Source of the DNA: Adineta vaga
Lineage: Eukaryota > Rotifera
Assembly (NCBI GenBank): GCA_021613535.1
Contig: CP075492.1
Span: forward strand, 8,246,001 to 8,310,000
Reading direction: 5' to 3'
Length of the DNA: 64,000 bases
The notes below the pieces were generated by a model that was not told where the DNA came from, searched no databases, and was given only the letters and a program-made list of their open reading frames with translations. Position numbers and translations under genes: made by a program. Below, one piece after another: positions 26,601-38,647 of the stretch; the stretch's first letter is position 1; each line of letters opens with the position of its first letter.

Positions 26601-28402
26601 GATGAACAAACAAATAAATGATTGACAAACCATTCAAAATTAGTGATATGTTGATAATCACTTTGACTGCAAATTTCAATAATTTTTGAAAGTAACTCAT
26701 CACGATAATGAGAACCTTCAGATTTATCCATATGAATCATTAATTTACGAACAATATCCATTAAATTCTTTCTTGATACCTAGAACGAGAAGAAGAAAAC
26801 ACTTTCAAATAAGAAAATTTCCTATTTGAAATCTTACCATGCCAGATAAAAGATCAAGTGCTCGTAAACGTATGGATTCATCTTTATCATCGAGACATTG
26901 TAGTATTAAATCATTATGTGCTTGAACACTTTTTGGATGTGTTTGTAAAATCTTTGACATGGCTAATAATCCCAAATATTTCACTAAATGAAAAGAGTTT
27001 CTAAATCTTCTAAATTCCATTTTTCAATTTCTTACAATTTTGATCGGAATCTTCAATAAGTATTCGAAGTTTTTGTACACATAATTGAATCGATGCATTA
27101 TGATTAGGTAAACCAGATGAAATCGAAACAAGAACTTTAAAAAAATGAAACTGTATTGTATCGGAATTTATCTTGTTATATTTTACTTACCAGCAATCAC
27201 AGTATTGATACATTCGTATAGAAGTGACATGGCTGATGTACTATGAATTAAATTAGTCAATGGTTCGATTAATTTTTTGCCTAATCGAGGTTCTAATGGT
27301 GTTAATGCACCAAACTAAAGAAGAAAGGAGAAGAATTGTTTGAAAAGAAGATTATCGAGGTTAAATTTACTAGTTTGATAATTTTAATCAACACCCAATT
27401 GTTAGTTGAGGTTGTCATTAAACGGAAAAAAATTGGAGCTAAAGCAAGATAATTTTTTGGATTACGTCGTGCTAATTCACAAATAACATTCACAGCAGCA
27501 GCTTGAACACCTGAATCAGGATCTTCGAGTTTGTCTTTTAGTCGTGGAAACGCTGGTTTTAATGCATCAGGATTATTCAAAAATACTTTATATAAAAGTA
27601 GAACAGCTCGTTTACGTATATATGGTTTAGTTGATGTCATCTTAAAACATATGAAGTATTTCAAAAGAAACAATTGAAGATCTTTTTCTTACCAATATCA
27701 TTATATCATTTGCTAAATCATGAGCCAGATCACCATTTATAAAACATGAAAGTCCATTCATTGCCGTTGCAGCTTCATACATTGATGAACTATTTAGATC
27801 CTAAAATATTCCTTTCATTAACGATGAAAATTGATCGAAGAAAAACATCATTTACTTTTCGAATCATATTAGTTGTTAACATTAAAACATCTGTTCCTTC
27901 ATGAAAACATTGTGAAGCAGCAAGATAACCAATTCGCTAGACAAACCAAACGATTGTTATACATTAAAATAATTTTTTAACACCAATCACTTACTTTAAA
28001 AGTAAATTTATTTGAACTCATTACTTCAATGATATTAAACGCACTCCATGATATATCATATCCAAGCATTTGAAGCTAAATTGTAAAAGAAAAGACATAA
28101 TTTTCTGAATCAAAAGTACATGTCTATTTTTACATAAGTTAATTTATTCACAGCATTTGCTTTAACTGCAATATTATCTTGTTTAAGTTCTTGTTTAATT
28201 TCATCAATAGCTTCATTGATATATTTCGCCTGAAATTGAAAATTAAAGATAAGTTTTTCTTTCGAGAATATTTTACTTCATTATCTTTATGATTTCGGAT
28301 GCCTCGAACGAGATCATGAAGACTTTTATCAAACATTTGTCCGAAACTATCTTTCGCTCGTTTGACGACTTGATCCATCGTTGTCGACATATTCAAAGCC
28401 AT
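23605..28402 (-). CDS. AP3D1: AP-3 complex subunit delta
   Basis: This is the large delta subunit of the AP-3 adaptor, which sorts cargo from endosome or TGN to lysosomes and related organelles. The N-terminal adaptin trunk is highly conserved across many short exons (for example FDKSLHDLVRGIRNHKDNE, LKQDNIAVKANAV, PNHNASIQLCVQKLRILIEDS). It is followed by DLDAWINEPPSESEDES, a long Lys/Ser/Glu-rich hinge (about 24600-25650) with the conserved ALNIDLNE motif, and the C-terminal ear region ending LLSNLLEEIQ. The start at 28400-28402 gives MALNMSTTMDQ, slightly longer than the vertebrate form. At 25650-25677 the frame only continues if a 28-nt GT-AG segment is removed or one base is lost; otherwise a TGA truncates the protein at the hinge. 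Confidence 0.95.
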
Positions 28403-28653
28403 TTCTTTTTCGTTTTTTACTACAACAAAATGGAAAAACGTCTAATCATTCATTCACTCAGCCATTTATCTTTATCATAAACCTTTCTATGTTGTCTATA
28501 GATGTCAGAGTACCGCTTTGCTCGCTCATATTTGATTGCTTCTTGTTCTTTCCATTCGACAGACTGACAAGTTTCTACCACGTACTAAACTAATACTAAA
28601 ATCTAACTTAGAATTCTCATTTTAATCTCGATTTCTCCGTTGTAATTGTAATC
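28403..28653. promoter_or_regulatory. Shared head-to-head promoter region, AP3D1 / SLC35B1
   Basis: Only 251 nt separate the two start codons, so both 5' UTRs and promoters must fit here. No TATA box is evident on either strand. The arrangement suggests a bidirectional housekeeping promoter; this is inferred from spacing alone. Confidence 0.55.
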
Positions 28654-29933
28654 ATGGGTGACGAAACTAAAACCAATGAAAAACATCATCATCATCATCG
28701 TCAGCATAAAACACAATCATTTCTCATGTCACCAACTGTTAAATTATTCGTTTGTTTTCTTGGAATTTTTGGTGCATATCTTCTCTTTGGAATCGTTCAA
28801 GAATCTATGTAAGAAGTAGAAAGTTTTCTTTAGAAAATAATCCAGGATTTTTCTTTTGATTAGAGTCAAAGGCAAATATGGCAAGAATGATAAATTTACT
28901 TATATTATATCACTTGTATTTTTTCAATGTATTTTTAATGCAATCGTTTCAAAAGTCATACTTGTCATACGTAAAACTCATAGAGATACAACTCCATCAA
29001 AAATGTATGCATTTGCTTCGTTTACGTATCTATTTGCGATGCTAGCAAGTAATTATGCATTAGAATTTGTTAGTTATCCAATGCAGGTAAGAAAAATAAT
29101 ATTGCAATATTGAATTAGTGAAATATTGTTTTTCTGTGTGAAGGTGTTAGGAAAGTCAGTGAAACCTGTACCAGTGATGCTATTAGGTGTATTAGTCGCA
29201 AGAAAAAGATATCCGTTAGTGAAATATTTATATGTTTTATTAATTGTTGCTGGTAAGAAATGAGTGAATTTTGACAAATGATTGAATTTTATTTATTAGG
29301 AGTTGTTTTGTTTATGTACAAAAAACCTGAGAAAGCAACAAAAGCGACGGAAGCAAATGCAATTATTGGTATTGGTGAATTTCTTTTGGTAAGTCTTTAA
29401 TTAGAAAGAAACTTAGAATACATATTGATATATAGATTGTTTCACTTGCATTTGATGGTCTTACGGGTGGTATACAAGATAGAATTCGTGATTCACATAG
29501 AGTTCAAGCTTATCATATGATGTATTCAATGAATATTTGGTCATGTTTATGGGCATTGATTGGTGTAGTAGCAACTGGTGAAATCTATGGTTTATATAAT
29601 TTTCTTACTGCTTATCCTGATGTTATAACTAAAATGTTTTTACTTGGTTTAACTGGTGCAATCGGTCAAGTATGTTAATCAAAATCTAGTTTTTTCTTGT
29701 TAACAGTTTTGAAAATGTTATCCTAATTCTTTTAGAATTTTATCTTTCTTACGATTGAATGGTTTGGTCCATTGACTTGTTCGATTTTTACAACAACACG
29801 AAAATTTTTTACTATCCTTTGTTCAGTTATTATTTTCGGTAATCCAATATCAACGCAACAAATGCTTGGAACAGGACTTGTATTTATTGGACTGTTTATG
29901 GAACAATTATATGGAAAGAAGAAACATAAATAG
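28654..29933 (+). CDS. SLC35B1: ER nucleotide-sugar/nucleotide transporter, SLC35B1 type
   Basis: Six exons (28654-28808, 28864-29086, 29144-29252, 29300-29388, 29436-29669, 29736-29933) give 335 residues. After a His/Lys-rich start the protein is a drug/metabolite-transporter fold with about ten TM helices. Conserved blocks include [33 protein letters not shown] and [19 protein letters not shown]. The C-terminus KKHK is a KKxx ER-retrieval signal, matching the ER location of SLC35B1. That protein is described as an ATP/ADP exchanger of the ER and earlier as a UDP-galactose transporter related protein. AATAAA at 30052 marks the 3' end. Confidence 0.93.
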
Positions 29934-30831
29934 ATTGATTTTAGTCATTGTTTTGACCTGCTTTGTTTTTTTCCTCTTAGGATAATATATGATAGACAAA
30001 CCTTTAAACATTGTTATAGTATGTTTTCTATTGCAATGTATCCAGAAATGTAATAAATGATAAAAAAACAAAAGAATGTGAAAAGAAGCAAACAATAATT
30101 TGTAATTGATGAATATATGATTGAATCATTATAAACTGAGTACATCGTATGAAGGTTCGATATGATGAGTCATTTGAAAATATACAATTTAATTCATGAC
30201 GTAGTGTTTCAACAAAGTTAGAATCTCACCAGATTCCGTATTCAATGCTTTGTTTTATTAAACTGAAAAAAATGAATTTAATGATCGTATAATTCGTACT
30301 TTTAGGTAGATTAGTTCTTTTAGTAAAAACATTATTTTTCGACGTGTATTTTACCCATTCGCTTAACACCAATCGTACCTTATCTTCGTTTTTTTTGTCA
30401 AGATTTATTACGTATCTAGTTCTTTTCTGTATCAGTCGCATATATTTCATTTGATTTATATTTGTTTTCTAATCTTAGAAACTCTTCCACACATTTCACG
30501 CATGATTTCTATTTTGATAATATGATAAGTAATAGCTTTTCGTATTTTGTTCGTTTAATGCTCTGTTTTCTTTGATGCTCTATACCCTAGATGTTTAATC
30601 ACGTGGTTTTACGTTGTCGAAAATAGAAGAACGACAAACATCCATTTCGATGGTATATAAAGGAATACAAAATACGTGTGCGTTTCTTCTTCTTTTCCAT
30701 TTCTTTCTCTTGTTCGTTGTTTTTGCTAGCAAAGTATGAAAGCATAGTTTTTTTCTTTTCATTGTTTATTATAGAACATTTGAGTACATTACTCTATCGT
30801 TTAGATTCTAACTAAAACTTTCGATTAAATT
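29934..30831. other. Spacer between SLC35B1 and glycogen phosphorylase
   Basis: It contains the SLC35B1 3' UTR and poly(A) signal, then AT-rich sequence leading to the phosphorylase promoter. No other gene is seen. Confidence 0.6.
30654..30663 (+). promoter_or_regulatory. TATA box of glycogen phosphorylase
   Basis: TATATAAAGG lies 169 nt upstream of the phosphorylase ATG and is followed by pyrimidine-rich sequence that could hold the transcription start. It is the clearest core-promoter element I noticed in the window, which suggests a strongly expressed or regulated gene. Confidence 0.6.
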
Positions 30832-33800
30832 ATGTCGAAACCATCGACTAAAGTTCCACTAACAGATAAAGATCGTCGTAAACAGATCTCTATTCGTGGT
30901 TTACCATTACTTGAAAATGTTGCATCTGTGAAAAAAACTTTTAATCGTCATTTACATTTTACAATTGTTAAAGATCGAAATGTTGCTACCAATCGAGATT
31001 ATTTTTTATCAACAGCTTATACTGTTCGCGATCATCTTGTTGGTCGATGGATTCGTACTCAACAACATTATTATGATACTGATCCCAAACGAGTTTATTA
31101 TTTATCATTAGAATATTACATGGGACGATCATTATCGAATATGATGATCAATTTGGGTATTGAATCGGAATTAGATGAATCTTTATATGAGGTAAAATGA
31201 AATGAAATCTATTATTCTTTAATTGTATTTTAATATAAATTTCGTTGATTTAGCTTGGATTATCTATTGAAGAATTAGAAGAATTCGAAGAAGATGCTGG
31301 ATTAGGTAATGGTGGTCTTGGTCGACTTGCTGCTTGTTTTCTTGATTCTATGGCAACACTTGGTCTGGCTGGTTATGGCTATGGATTACGATATGAATTC
31401 GGTATTTTTCAACAAACAATCAAAGATGGTTTTCAATGTGAAGAACCTGATGATTGGTAAGATTAAGGTATATAAAAAAGTTCTTTCTATTTCTCTGAGA
31501 CCTATATTTAGGTTACGTTATGGAAATCCATGGGAAATACCACGACCAGAATATCAAATTCCTGTTAATCTTTATGGTCATGTTATTCAACAAAATGGAA
31601 AATCAAAATGGGTTGATACCAAAGTGATTATGGCTATGCCTTATGATACTCCCGTTCCAGGTTTTAATAACAACGTTCGTACTACGATTTCAAATAACGA
31701 CATATAACTTTTCTGAATCTTTTAGGTTGTTAATACACTTCGATTATGGAGTGCTAAAGCACCACAAAAGTTTAACTTTCAATTTTGTACGTTACTTTTT
31801 ATTTTCTCGTTTGTCGTCGTTGAACTATTCTTGTATCTTTAGTTAATGATGGAGAGTATTTAAATGCAGTCAGCGAACAAAGTTTAGCTGAAAATGTCAC
31901 TCGCGTATTATATCCGAATGATAATGTAAGTGTATAATTTTCTTTTTGCTTGTGCAAAATATGTGGATGTTTCTTAATAGTATATGCAAGGTAAAGAACT
32001 TCGTCTTAAACAAGAATATTTTCTTGTTGCTGCAACACTTTCGGATATTATTCGACGATATAAACATTCGAAATTTGGTGTTCCTAATGCAACACGAGAC
32101 GACTTTAATACTTTTCCGGATAAGGTAAGACAAAAACGTTCATATCTGTTGTCTATTAATCATGATAACACATAATCGTTCTATTTCAAGGTTGCTATTC
32201 AACTGAATGACACTCATCCAGCATTAACTGTCGCTGAATTAATGCGTTTATTAGTCGATATTGAAGGTTTAGAATGGAATGCTGCATGGGATGTAACAAC
32301 ACGTGCATGTGCTTATACCAATCATACATTGATGCCGGAAGCTGTCGAACGTTGGTCAGTTGGTTTATTAGAACATGTTTTACCACGACATTTACAAATT
32401 ATTTACGAAATCAATTTACGTCATCTTCAAGTAAAAGAATTCTTCATTTTTGTTGCATAGAAACATTTTCCTTTAGGAAGTTGCTGCTCGTTATCCTGGT
32501 GATGATAATCGTATTCGTGATTTATCAATTGTTGAAGAAGGTGGAGAAAAACGCATTAATATGGCTTATTTAGCTATTGTGGTTCGTAATGAAAATGAAC
32601 CTGAACTATTTGAAGATAAAATTTTGTTAATAAAATATTATAGGGTTCACATGCAGTTAATGGTGTTGCAGAAATTCATTCTGAACTTTTAAAAACAACT
32701 CTGTAAGAGAATAAATCATTTCTTTAAGAATATCTATTTCATTCTATTTATTTAATTTTAGTTTTAAATCCTTTTATGAATTAACTCCTGAGAAATTTCA
32801 AAATAAAACTAATGGTATTACACCTCGTCGTTGGTTAGTTCTCAGTAATCCAAATTTAAGTGATGCTATTGCTGAAGTAATGAATATTATCTTTATCAAT
32901 CATTTTCTTATTTATTCTTGTCTAGAAAATTGGTGAAGAATGGATTACAAAACTTGATGAACTTAAACGTTTAAGAGAGTTTGTTAATAATGAAGCATTT
33001 GTACGTGATATTCAACAAGTCAAACAAGAAAATAAACATCGATTAGCAGAATGGCTTTTGAAAACTCAACATCAACAAATTAATCCAATGTCAATCTATG
33101 ATATGCAAGTTAAACGTATTCATGAATATAAACGACAGTTATTAAATGTTTTACATATTATTACATCATACAATCGTATTAAAGCACATCCAGATGGAAA
33201 ATTTGTTCCACGTACAGTGATGATTGGTGGAAAGGTTTGATTGAAATGAGTTTGAATAAAAGATTAATATGTCATTTTTTCCCATAGGCTGCACCAGGTT
33301 ATCATATGGCTAAGAAGATTATTAAATTGGTAATAAATGAGACATATGAAACAATTCATGTCTATTTTCTTTCTTTCTTTCTTTTTTTGTTAGGTTAATA
33401 GTGTTGGTAAAGTAGTAAACAATGATCCAGTTATTGGTGATCGTCTTAAAGTTGTCTTTCTTGAAAATGTGAGTCTTCATTCGATGAAATGAAATTCATA
33501 AATGAATATCTTTTAGTATCGTGTAACCATGGCTGAACAAATCATACCTGCTGCTGATTTATCTGAACAGATTTCGCTGGCTGGTATGGAAGCAAGTGGT
33601 ACATCGAATATGAAATTTATGTTAAATGGTGCTTTAACAATATGCACATTAGATGGTGCGAATGTTGAAATGGCAGAAGAAGTTGGTAATGAAAATATTT
33701 TTGTCTTTGGTATGACTGTTGATGAAGTTGAAAAACGTAAACAAGCAGGGTATGTAAAAAAAAGAACATATTGACGACAAAGATTCGAATTTGTGTTATG

Positions 33801-34345
33801 TTTAGATATCGTTCAAGAGAATTCTATGAAAAAAATGCTGAACTCAAACAAGCTCTTGATCAAATTCGTGATGGATTCTTCTCACCAGAAAATCCTGAAT
33901 TATTTCATGATGTTGTTGATAGTTTATTAAATGATCATGGTGATAAGTAAGTTTTATTTTTGATTCGAAGACAAATCAATTAAATGTTTCCATTCTTTTA
34001 GTTATATGCTTTTAGCTGATTATGAAAGTTATATTAAATGTCAAGAGAGAGTTAGCGAACTTTTTAAAGTGAGTTTATTTGAAAGAATTTTCGTTTTTTT
34101 TTTAAATTTCTCAAGCGTTTGTTTAGGATCCAATTGCTTGGACAAAGAAATGTATTTTAAATATTGCTGCATCGGGTAAATTTTCTAGCGATCGTACAAT
34201 TGCTGAATATGCTCGTGAAATTTGGGGTGTTACGCCAACACTTCAGCCCTTACCTCATCCACATGAAGGTCGTCCAGGAACGAAAAATGAAGGTGAAGCA
34301 ACTCATGGTTCATCAGCTTCACTTCATGATCAAGGAAAAAAATAG
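30832..34345 (+). CDS. PYG: Glycogen phosphorylase
   Basis: This pyridoxal-phosphate enzyme releases glucose-1-phosphate from glycogen in the cytosol. Visible landmarks are the N-terminal phosphorylation site context ([10 protein letters not shown], equivalent to Ser14 of vertebrate muscle enzyme), [17 protein letters not shown], the substrate-site segment [42 protein letters not shown], and [14 protein letters not shown], which holds the PLP lysine. Retention of the N-terminal serine suggests control by phosphorylase kinase. About 14 introns of roughly 45-75 nt interrupt it. One junction, after 32581, appears to use a GTTCGT donor, chosen because it preserves the conserved IVGSHAV. The stop is at 34343-34345, with AATAAA at 34469-34474. 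Confidence 0.97.
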
Positions 34346-34461
34346 GACTCGAATTTTGATTTATTCTTTTTCTTTATCTATGACGTAGGAAAATAGTTGA
34401 TATGGTTCCAGTAGTGTCAGTTTTCTTTTTCTTTTTATAGAAATCATTTTATCACATCTTT

Positions 34462-34665
34462 TCAAAAAAATAAAGTTTCATATGCCGGTGGAAAATCTTC
34501 TTCATTGGATGATAATCGAATAATTCGAAGATAATTTTCTTGATTTTGTCGTTTTCGTCGTTGAAGTATAGAATTACGAATACATTCGATAATATAAGCG
34601 AAAATAAATGATAGAATAGGTATAATTACCAATGGATATACCAAAATAATCATACCATCGAACAT
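34462..34665 (-). CDS. Small single-pass membrane protein with PPxY motif
   Basis: A single open frame of 67 residues starts at ATG 34663-34665. A hydrophobic segment (about residues 5-28) is followed by a basic stop-transfer cluster (RRKRQ) and a cytosolic tail ending EEDFPPAYETLFF. The PPAY is a canonical WW-domain ligand, often used to recruit NEDD4-type ubiquitin ligases. It resembles small type III membrane adaptors, but I recognise no named family. It lies opposite the phosphorylase 3' UTR, overlapping its poly(A) signal. It could be the last exon of a longer gene, though no upstream exon was found. Confidence 0.5.
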   Translation of the reverse strand: MFDGMIILVYPLVIIPILSFIFAYIIECIRNSILQRRKRQNQENYLRIIRLSSNEEDFPPAYETLFF

Positions 34666-35033
34666 AATTCATAAGCAAATCAATGATTGCCGACAAAATA
34701 AAAGTTGATTTGTTTTATTCTCTTTCTTTCGTTTTTGATTATCTTTCATGATTATTCAAATACATTCACCAAGAGACTTGACATGTGTTTCCTTTCATTT
34801 TTGATAGAGTGTTTCTCTATCCGCTCTATGAATTATTAAATAAAAAGATTCTTGATAGAAGACAATCTTAAATAAAGTCTACCAATATACATTTCTCTAC
34901 CATAATAGTCGATTTGAAATTAGGAACAGATATATTAATAACATCACTAGCGAATATTCTTTCTTTTATTAATAGCTTCGCATTCTCGGTTATAAAAATA
35001 ACTTTTCATCTTATATCGATAAAAACAACAATA

Positions 35034-35773
35034 TTAAGATGTTTCCATTCGTTTCCATTCTTCAAGTACATCAGCTTTGCCTCCTCTGGTATGTGAAAAA
35101 TAATCCAATTTTTCTATTTCGCCACCACGAATAGATTCAGCTAATTTTTTCAATGATTGATAATAATCTTTTTGTCCAAATAACCACATACATTTACCAG
35201 CTTTATACAAACGTACAGGCCAATACGACCATTTTTGTTTATTATCAAGTGAATGAAAATACTCATGATTATCAATATCCTTAAAAAATTAATCATGAAT
35301 TTAATTTCAAATTAAGATATTAACATACCCATCCCCAACTGGTCACCATCATACGAACACCATGTCGAAGTTTAGCAATAAATTGTTCATCCTGTTTTAA
35401 TTCAGCTAATACATTTGGAGGTAATTGATAGGCTTTACCTCGACTACTGATTTCATCAACTAAAAATAGATATTTCTGTCTGATAATATTTCGTAGAAGA
35501 AATATTCGAACTAGATAACTTACTAGGAAACATCCACCAATCATAGTGATGATGATGAAAAGCCAGCCAATCTCGTTCTTTATACCAGTCTTCGAATTCT
35601 TTCATTTGTTTGTTGAAATATTCGAGAAGTTTTTCTTTGCCAACGAATTCATCGTCACTATCACCATTACTAGTATCTCTTCCTCTTCCTTTGTCGTCTT
35701 TATGTTCTCCGACATTTGTTAATTCACCTGTTTGTCTATTGAAATTTCTATTGATATTAGACGCCTGACTCAT
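35034..35773 (-). CDS. Unrecognised conserved-looking protein with HHHHYDWWMFP segment
   Basis: Three exons (35524-35773, 35329-35459, 35034-35279) join in frame to 208 residues. The first 45 residues are polar and acidic. The core then has dense aromatic and His content: FEDWYKERDWLAFHHHHYD, WWMFPIDE, SRGKAYQLPPNVLAELKQD, VTSWGWDIDNHEY, and WSYWPVRLYKAGKCMWLFGQ. There is no signal peptide or TM helix, so it is probably cytosolic or nuclear. The even codon pattern and three clean introns argue for a real gene. I do not recognise the fold and assign no function. Confidence 0.75.
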
Positions 35774-36005
35774 CTTCAAAAGTTCATATTTAGAAATCAA
35801 TTAGTATACTTAGAAAATATATGAAGAAAAAAAAAACGAATTTTTTAATATCTGACTTTAGTTTTTATCTACATCAATAATAGTTCAACGGAAAAAAATA
35901 TGCTTTGTTATATAAAAAAGAAAAGAAAAGAAAGAAACGAAGAAAACCCTTTGTTCGCCTAATCATAAATAACACGTATTCGTTTGTAATTTAGACTAGA
36001 GCAGA

Positions 36006-37143
36006 TTAAAATGTATCTAAAGAATTATCATCAATCATTCCCATTGATGTTGTTGACGGATCAGATGTTGGATGATTGATATTTGTAGTTTGTGAGTATC
36101 CCTAGAAGAAGAAATGTTTTCTTTTTCAAAGATTAGTTTTTATTTTACTTACAAGTGAATAATTCGTCCATACGGATCCACTTGGTGTATTGGGATCAGA
36201 ACTTGGTCCTGCGTCTAGTCAAAATCATTAAATAGATAAGCAAAATAACTATTTTCACTTACGACGAGTTGATTGAAATGGATTTGATGGAGATGATTGA
36301 TAAATTAATTGACTGGTTGGTTGCATACTCATTTGATAATTCATATTCAATGGATAATTAACTCCAAGAGATTGACATTGTGCAAGTTGTTGAGTAATAC
36401 CCATCAAACCACCTTCTTCAACGCTTGCTACCAACCAAATTGGATCTAGAAAAACAAGTTTCATATAAAATATAAGTAAACAATACGATAACTAACCTCC
36501 AAATGGTACACCAGCTGAAGTAAATAGTCGCCATTGTGATCGAATAATTCGTGTTCCATTTGGACTTGTTATATGAGCAGAAATATTTGTTTGTTCACCC
36601 GGTGATAGAGAACCAACATAAACTTCATCTCGTTCATGAAATCGATCACCATTAACAAATCGTAAGGAACAACCACTTGGCCATCGTTCCGTCCCTATCA
36701 AAGAAACATGTCTTATTTTGTATGAAATACAAACATGAAATTCTACCAGAATTTTCAACACGCCAAGTTTTAATAAATTTTGTATTTGGTGGAATAGCTT
36801 CACCATCACCTATGGTAACATCGGCAATAAATTTCATTTGAGGAATTTTATCTGTTGGCATTTCAGCATCATAATAAGCAAGAATTGCTTCATTTAAATT
36901 CCTACGGTAAAAGATTCATTTGATAAATAAAGAAAATTATTCTTTGAATCATATTTACCAATTGCTTAATTCGAGAAAAAAAGTGCAACCCTCATTGGTT
37001 AACATTGCATTGGTTGTCGAACGAAATTGTGCAATTAAATCTTCTCGATTATTTGTTGTTATTGATCGCAATCGTCCCATTAAATCTTCATCTAAATGTG
37101 ACATGCCAATTGTTGATGGTAACATTTCCGAATCAATATCCAT
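36006..37143 (-). CDS. ILRUN: ILRUN (C6orf106-type) UBA-like / NBR1-like domain protein
   Basis: The N-terminal UBA-like helical segment runs from DLIAQFRSTTNAMLTNEGC to FFLELSNWNLNEAILAYYDAE. The central FW/NBR1-like beta domain follows, with IADVTIGDGEAIPPNTKF, KTWRVENSGTERWPSGC, SQWRLFTSAGVPFGDPIW and SVEEGGLMGITQQL. These match the vertebrate ILRUN order closely. ILRUN is described as a regulator of antiviral and inflammatory transcription through p300/IRF3. The C-terminal third is disordered, Ser/Pro/Asn-rich and poorly conserved, as in the family. Start ATG is at 37141-37143; several short introns. Confidence 0.93.
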
Positions 37144-37346
37144 TTAATATAATCTAAAACTCAAAATTTATTGACAATGTTTTCTCAATCAACAAAAAAA
37201 CAAATAAACGTATACAATGTAATTTACATAATCACACGTTCGTATCGATATGAATATTTCTTTTGTTTCATCCATATAAAACATAAACGTAGAAAAGAAA
37301 AGTAACTTATAACAAAAGCGAACACGGTCATAGAGTTCGATATAGT

Positions 37347-37730
37347 TTACTGCACGAAAACGTCCGTCAGACTTGGCATGGCTGATTGAAGAATATTATG
37401 AACATGAAATGGAATAAAAACAATGGCAGAATAAGTAACGAGTGAAATAACAAGAAGAAAAATACTAATCATTAAACATCGTTCCCATGGTTCCATAACA
37501 TAAAGTGTTGTTACTAATAGAAATTGCATATAAAGACGTTCAACTGTTTCAACTAATGAATGATGCCATTGCCGTTCGGTTTTGTTCTACATAGAGAAAA
37601 AAAACAAGAAAGATGAGAAGGATTCTAAAGGGTATCTTGACATGGTTTATTGTTTTAAATCAAATTAGTTAGGTTTTTTAACATTGATTCATGCGAGATA
37701 TATTACCGATAGGTGATCATTATTTGCCAT
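37347..37730 (-). CDS. SPTSSA: Serine palmitoyltransferase small subunit (copy 1)
   Basis: A 24-nt first exon (37707-37730, MANNDHLS) joins 37347-37586 in frame to give 87 residues. The signature YMQFLLVTTLYVMEPWERC, followed by a single TM helix and a VFIPFHVHNIL tail, matches the ssSPT family. These small ER subunits bind the SPTLC1-SPTLC2 core, raise its activity and influence acyl-CoA choice for sphingoid base synthesis. The A/B assignment is not secure. A second family member lies 0.7 kb away on the same strand, with limited identity outside the signature. Confidence 0.88.
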
Positions 37731-38443
37731 TAAGGAGTCTAAATATGATGTACGAATCATAGTATTCGTCGTTGTTAGTCTAAGTATGTAAGTAGTCTGT
37801 TTATCGTAATATGGTCTATTGCTCCGGTAATATATATATATACAGCACAGGGTGTAGTAAAAATGTGAATATGAAAAAAGGCAACCAGAGCAAATAACGA
37901 AGTCGAAAAAGCAGATCGTGTATACGTGTGAAGTGAAAATGGAAAGAAATCTGATCGTTGTCAAAAGTATGGAAAAGAATAAGAGCAATTTGTCAAGTAA
38001 GTTTGAGCAAAATCAAGGAGGTATGGCTGAGACTAAAAACGCATAGTTTTTCATTCATATGTACAAAAAATCAAGGTAGAATGGGACGTAAAACAGCGAA
38101 AGGATAATGATAATGATGTATTATACTTATATTTAACGAGTGACAAGGAAAAGAAAAGAGACTATTATTGATGTATAGTAAACAATAGTAGATAAAATAT
38201 CCTACTATCAGTGAATAGAACAGAAATTTAGTAACAGATGAATGAATAATAATAAAAGAACGATGATACATTATTATTAAAAAGAAATATCGATAAACCT
38301 GAATATTTTCTCTTTCTTTATTTTAATCTCAACGAGGTATAAAGCAATAGATAAATGTGTAAGTGAGTCATTAGAAATACATGTCATATATTCATTTAGG
38401 AAAAGAAAAGACCCCATTGATTCCAATCCATACTTGTATTTGG
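37731..38443. other. Spacer between the two SPT small-subunit genes
   Basis: AT-rich, with no supported gene. It must hold the upstream region of copy 1 and the 3' UTR of copy 2. Open frames here lack conserved features. Confidence 0.55.
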
Positions 38444-38647
38444 TTATGAATACAAATCCATCATTGAACGAAGATGATGAGGTAGAAAAACCCAAGCTGA
38501 ATAAATAGCTGTGGATATGATTGCGACAAGTAATGCTGAGAATAATGCACGTTCCCATGGTTCCAACATATACAATGCCGTATTAAGTAAATATTGTAAA
38601 TAAAGCCAATGAACGAATTTAAAAAATCGACGTATTGTCGAAAGCAT
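38444..38647 (-). CDS. SPTSSA: Serine palmitoyltransferase small subunit (copy 2)
   Basis: A single exon of 67 residues starts at ATG 38645-38647; upstream in-frame codons reach only a GTG. It carries FFKFVHWLYLQYLLNTALYM, LEPWERALFSALLVAII and VFLPHHLRSMM. This is closer to vertebrate SPTSSA (YYQYLLVTALYMLEPWERTVF) than copy 1 is. Like copy 1 it should be a one-TM ER subunit of serine palmitoyltransferase. It is intronless within the coding region, while copy 1 has an intron near its N-terminus. Confidence 0.88.
   Translation of the reverse strand: MLSTIRRFFKFVHWLYLQYLLNTALYMLEPWERALFSALLVAIISTAIYSAWVFLPHHLRSMMDLYS

Noticed and set aside
37689-37988. 99-residue Phe/Tyr/Ser-rich frame upstream of SPT copy 1
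   Set aside because: The real first exon (MANNDHLS, 37707-37730) with its donor explains this area; the longer frame reads through the intron and upstream DNA.
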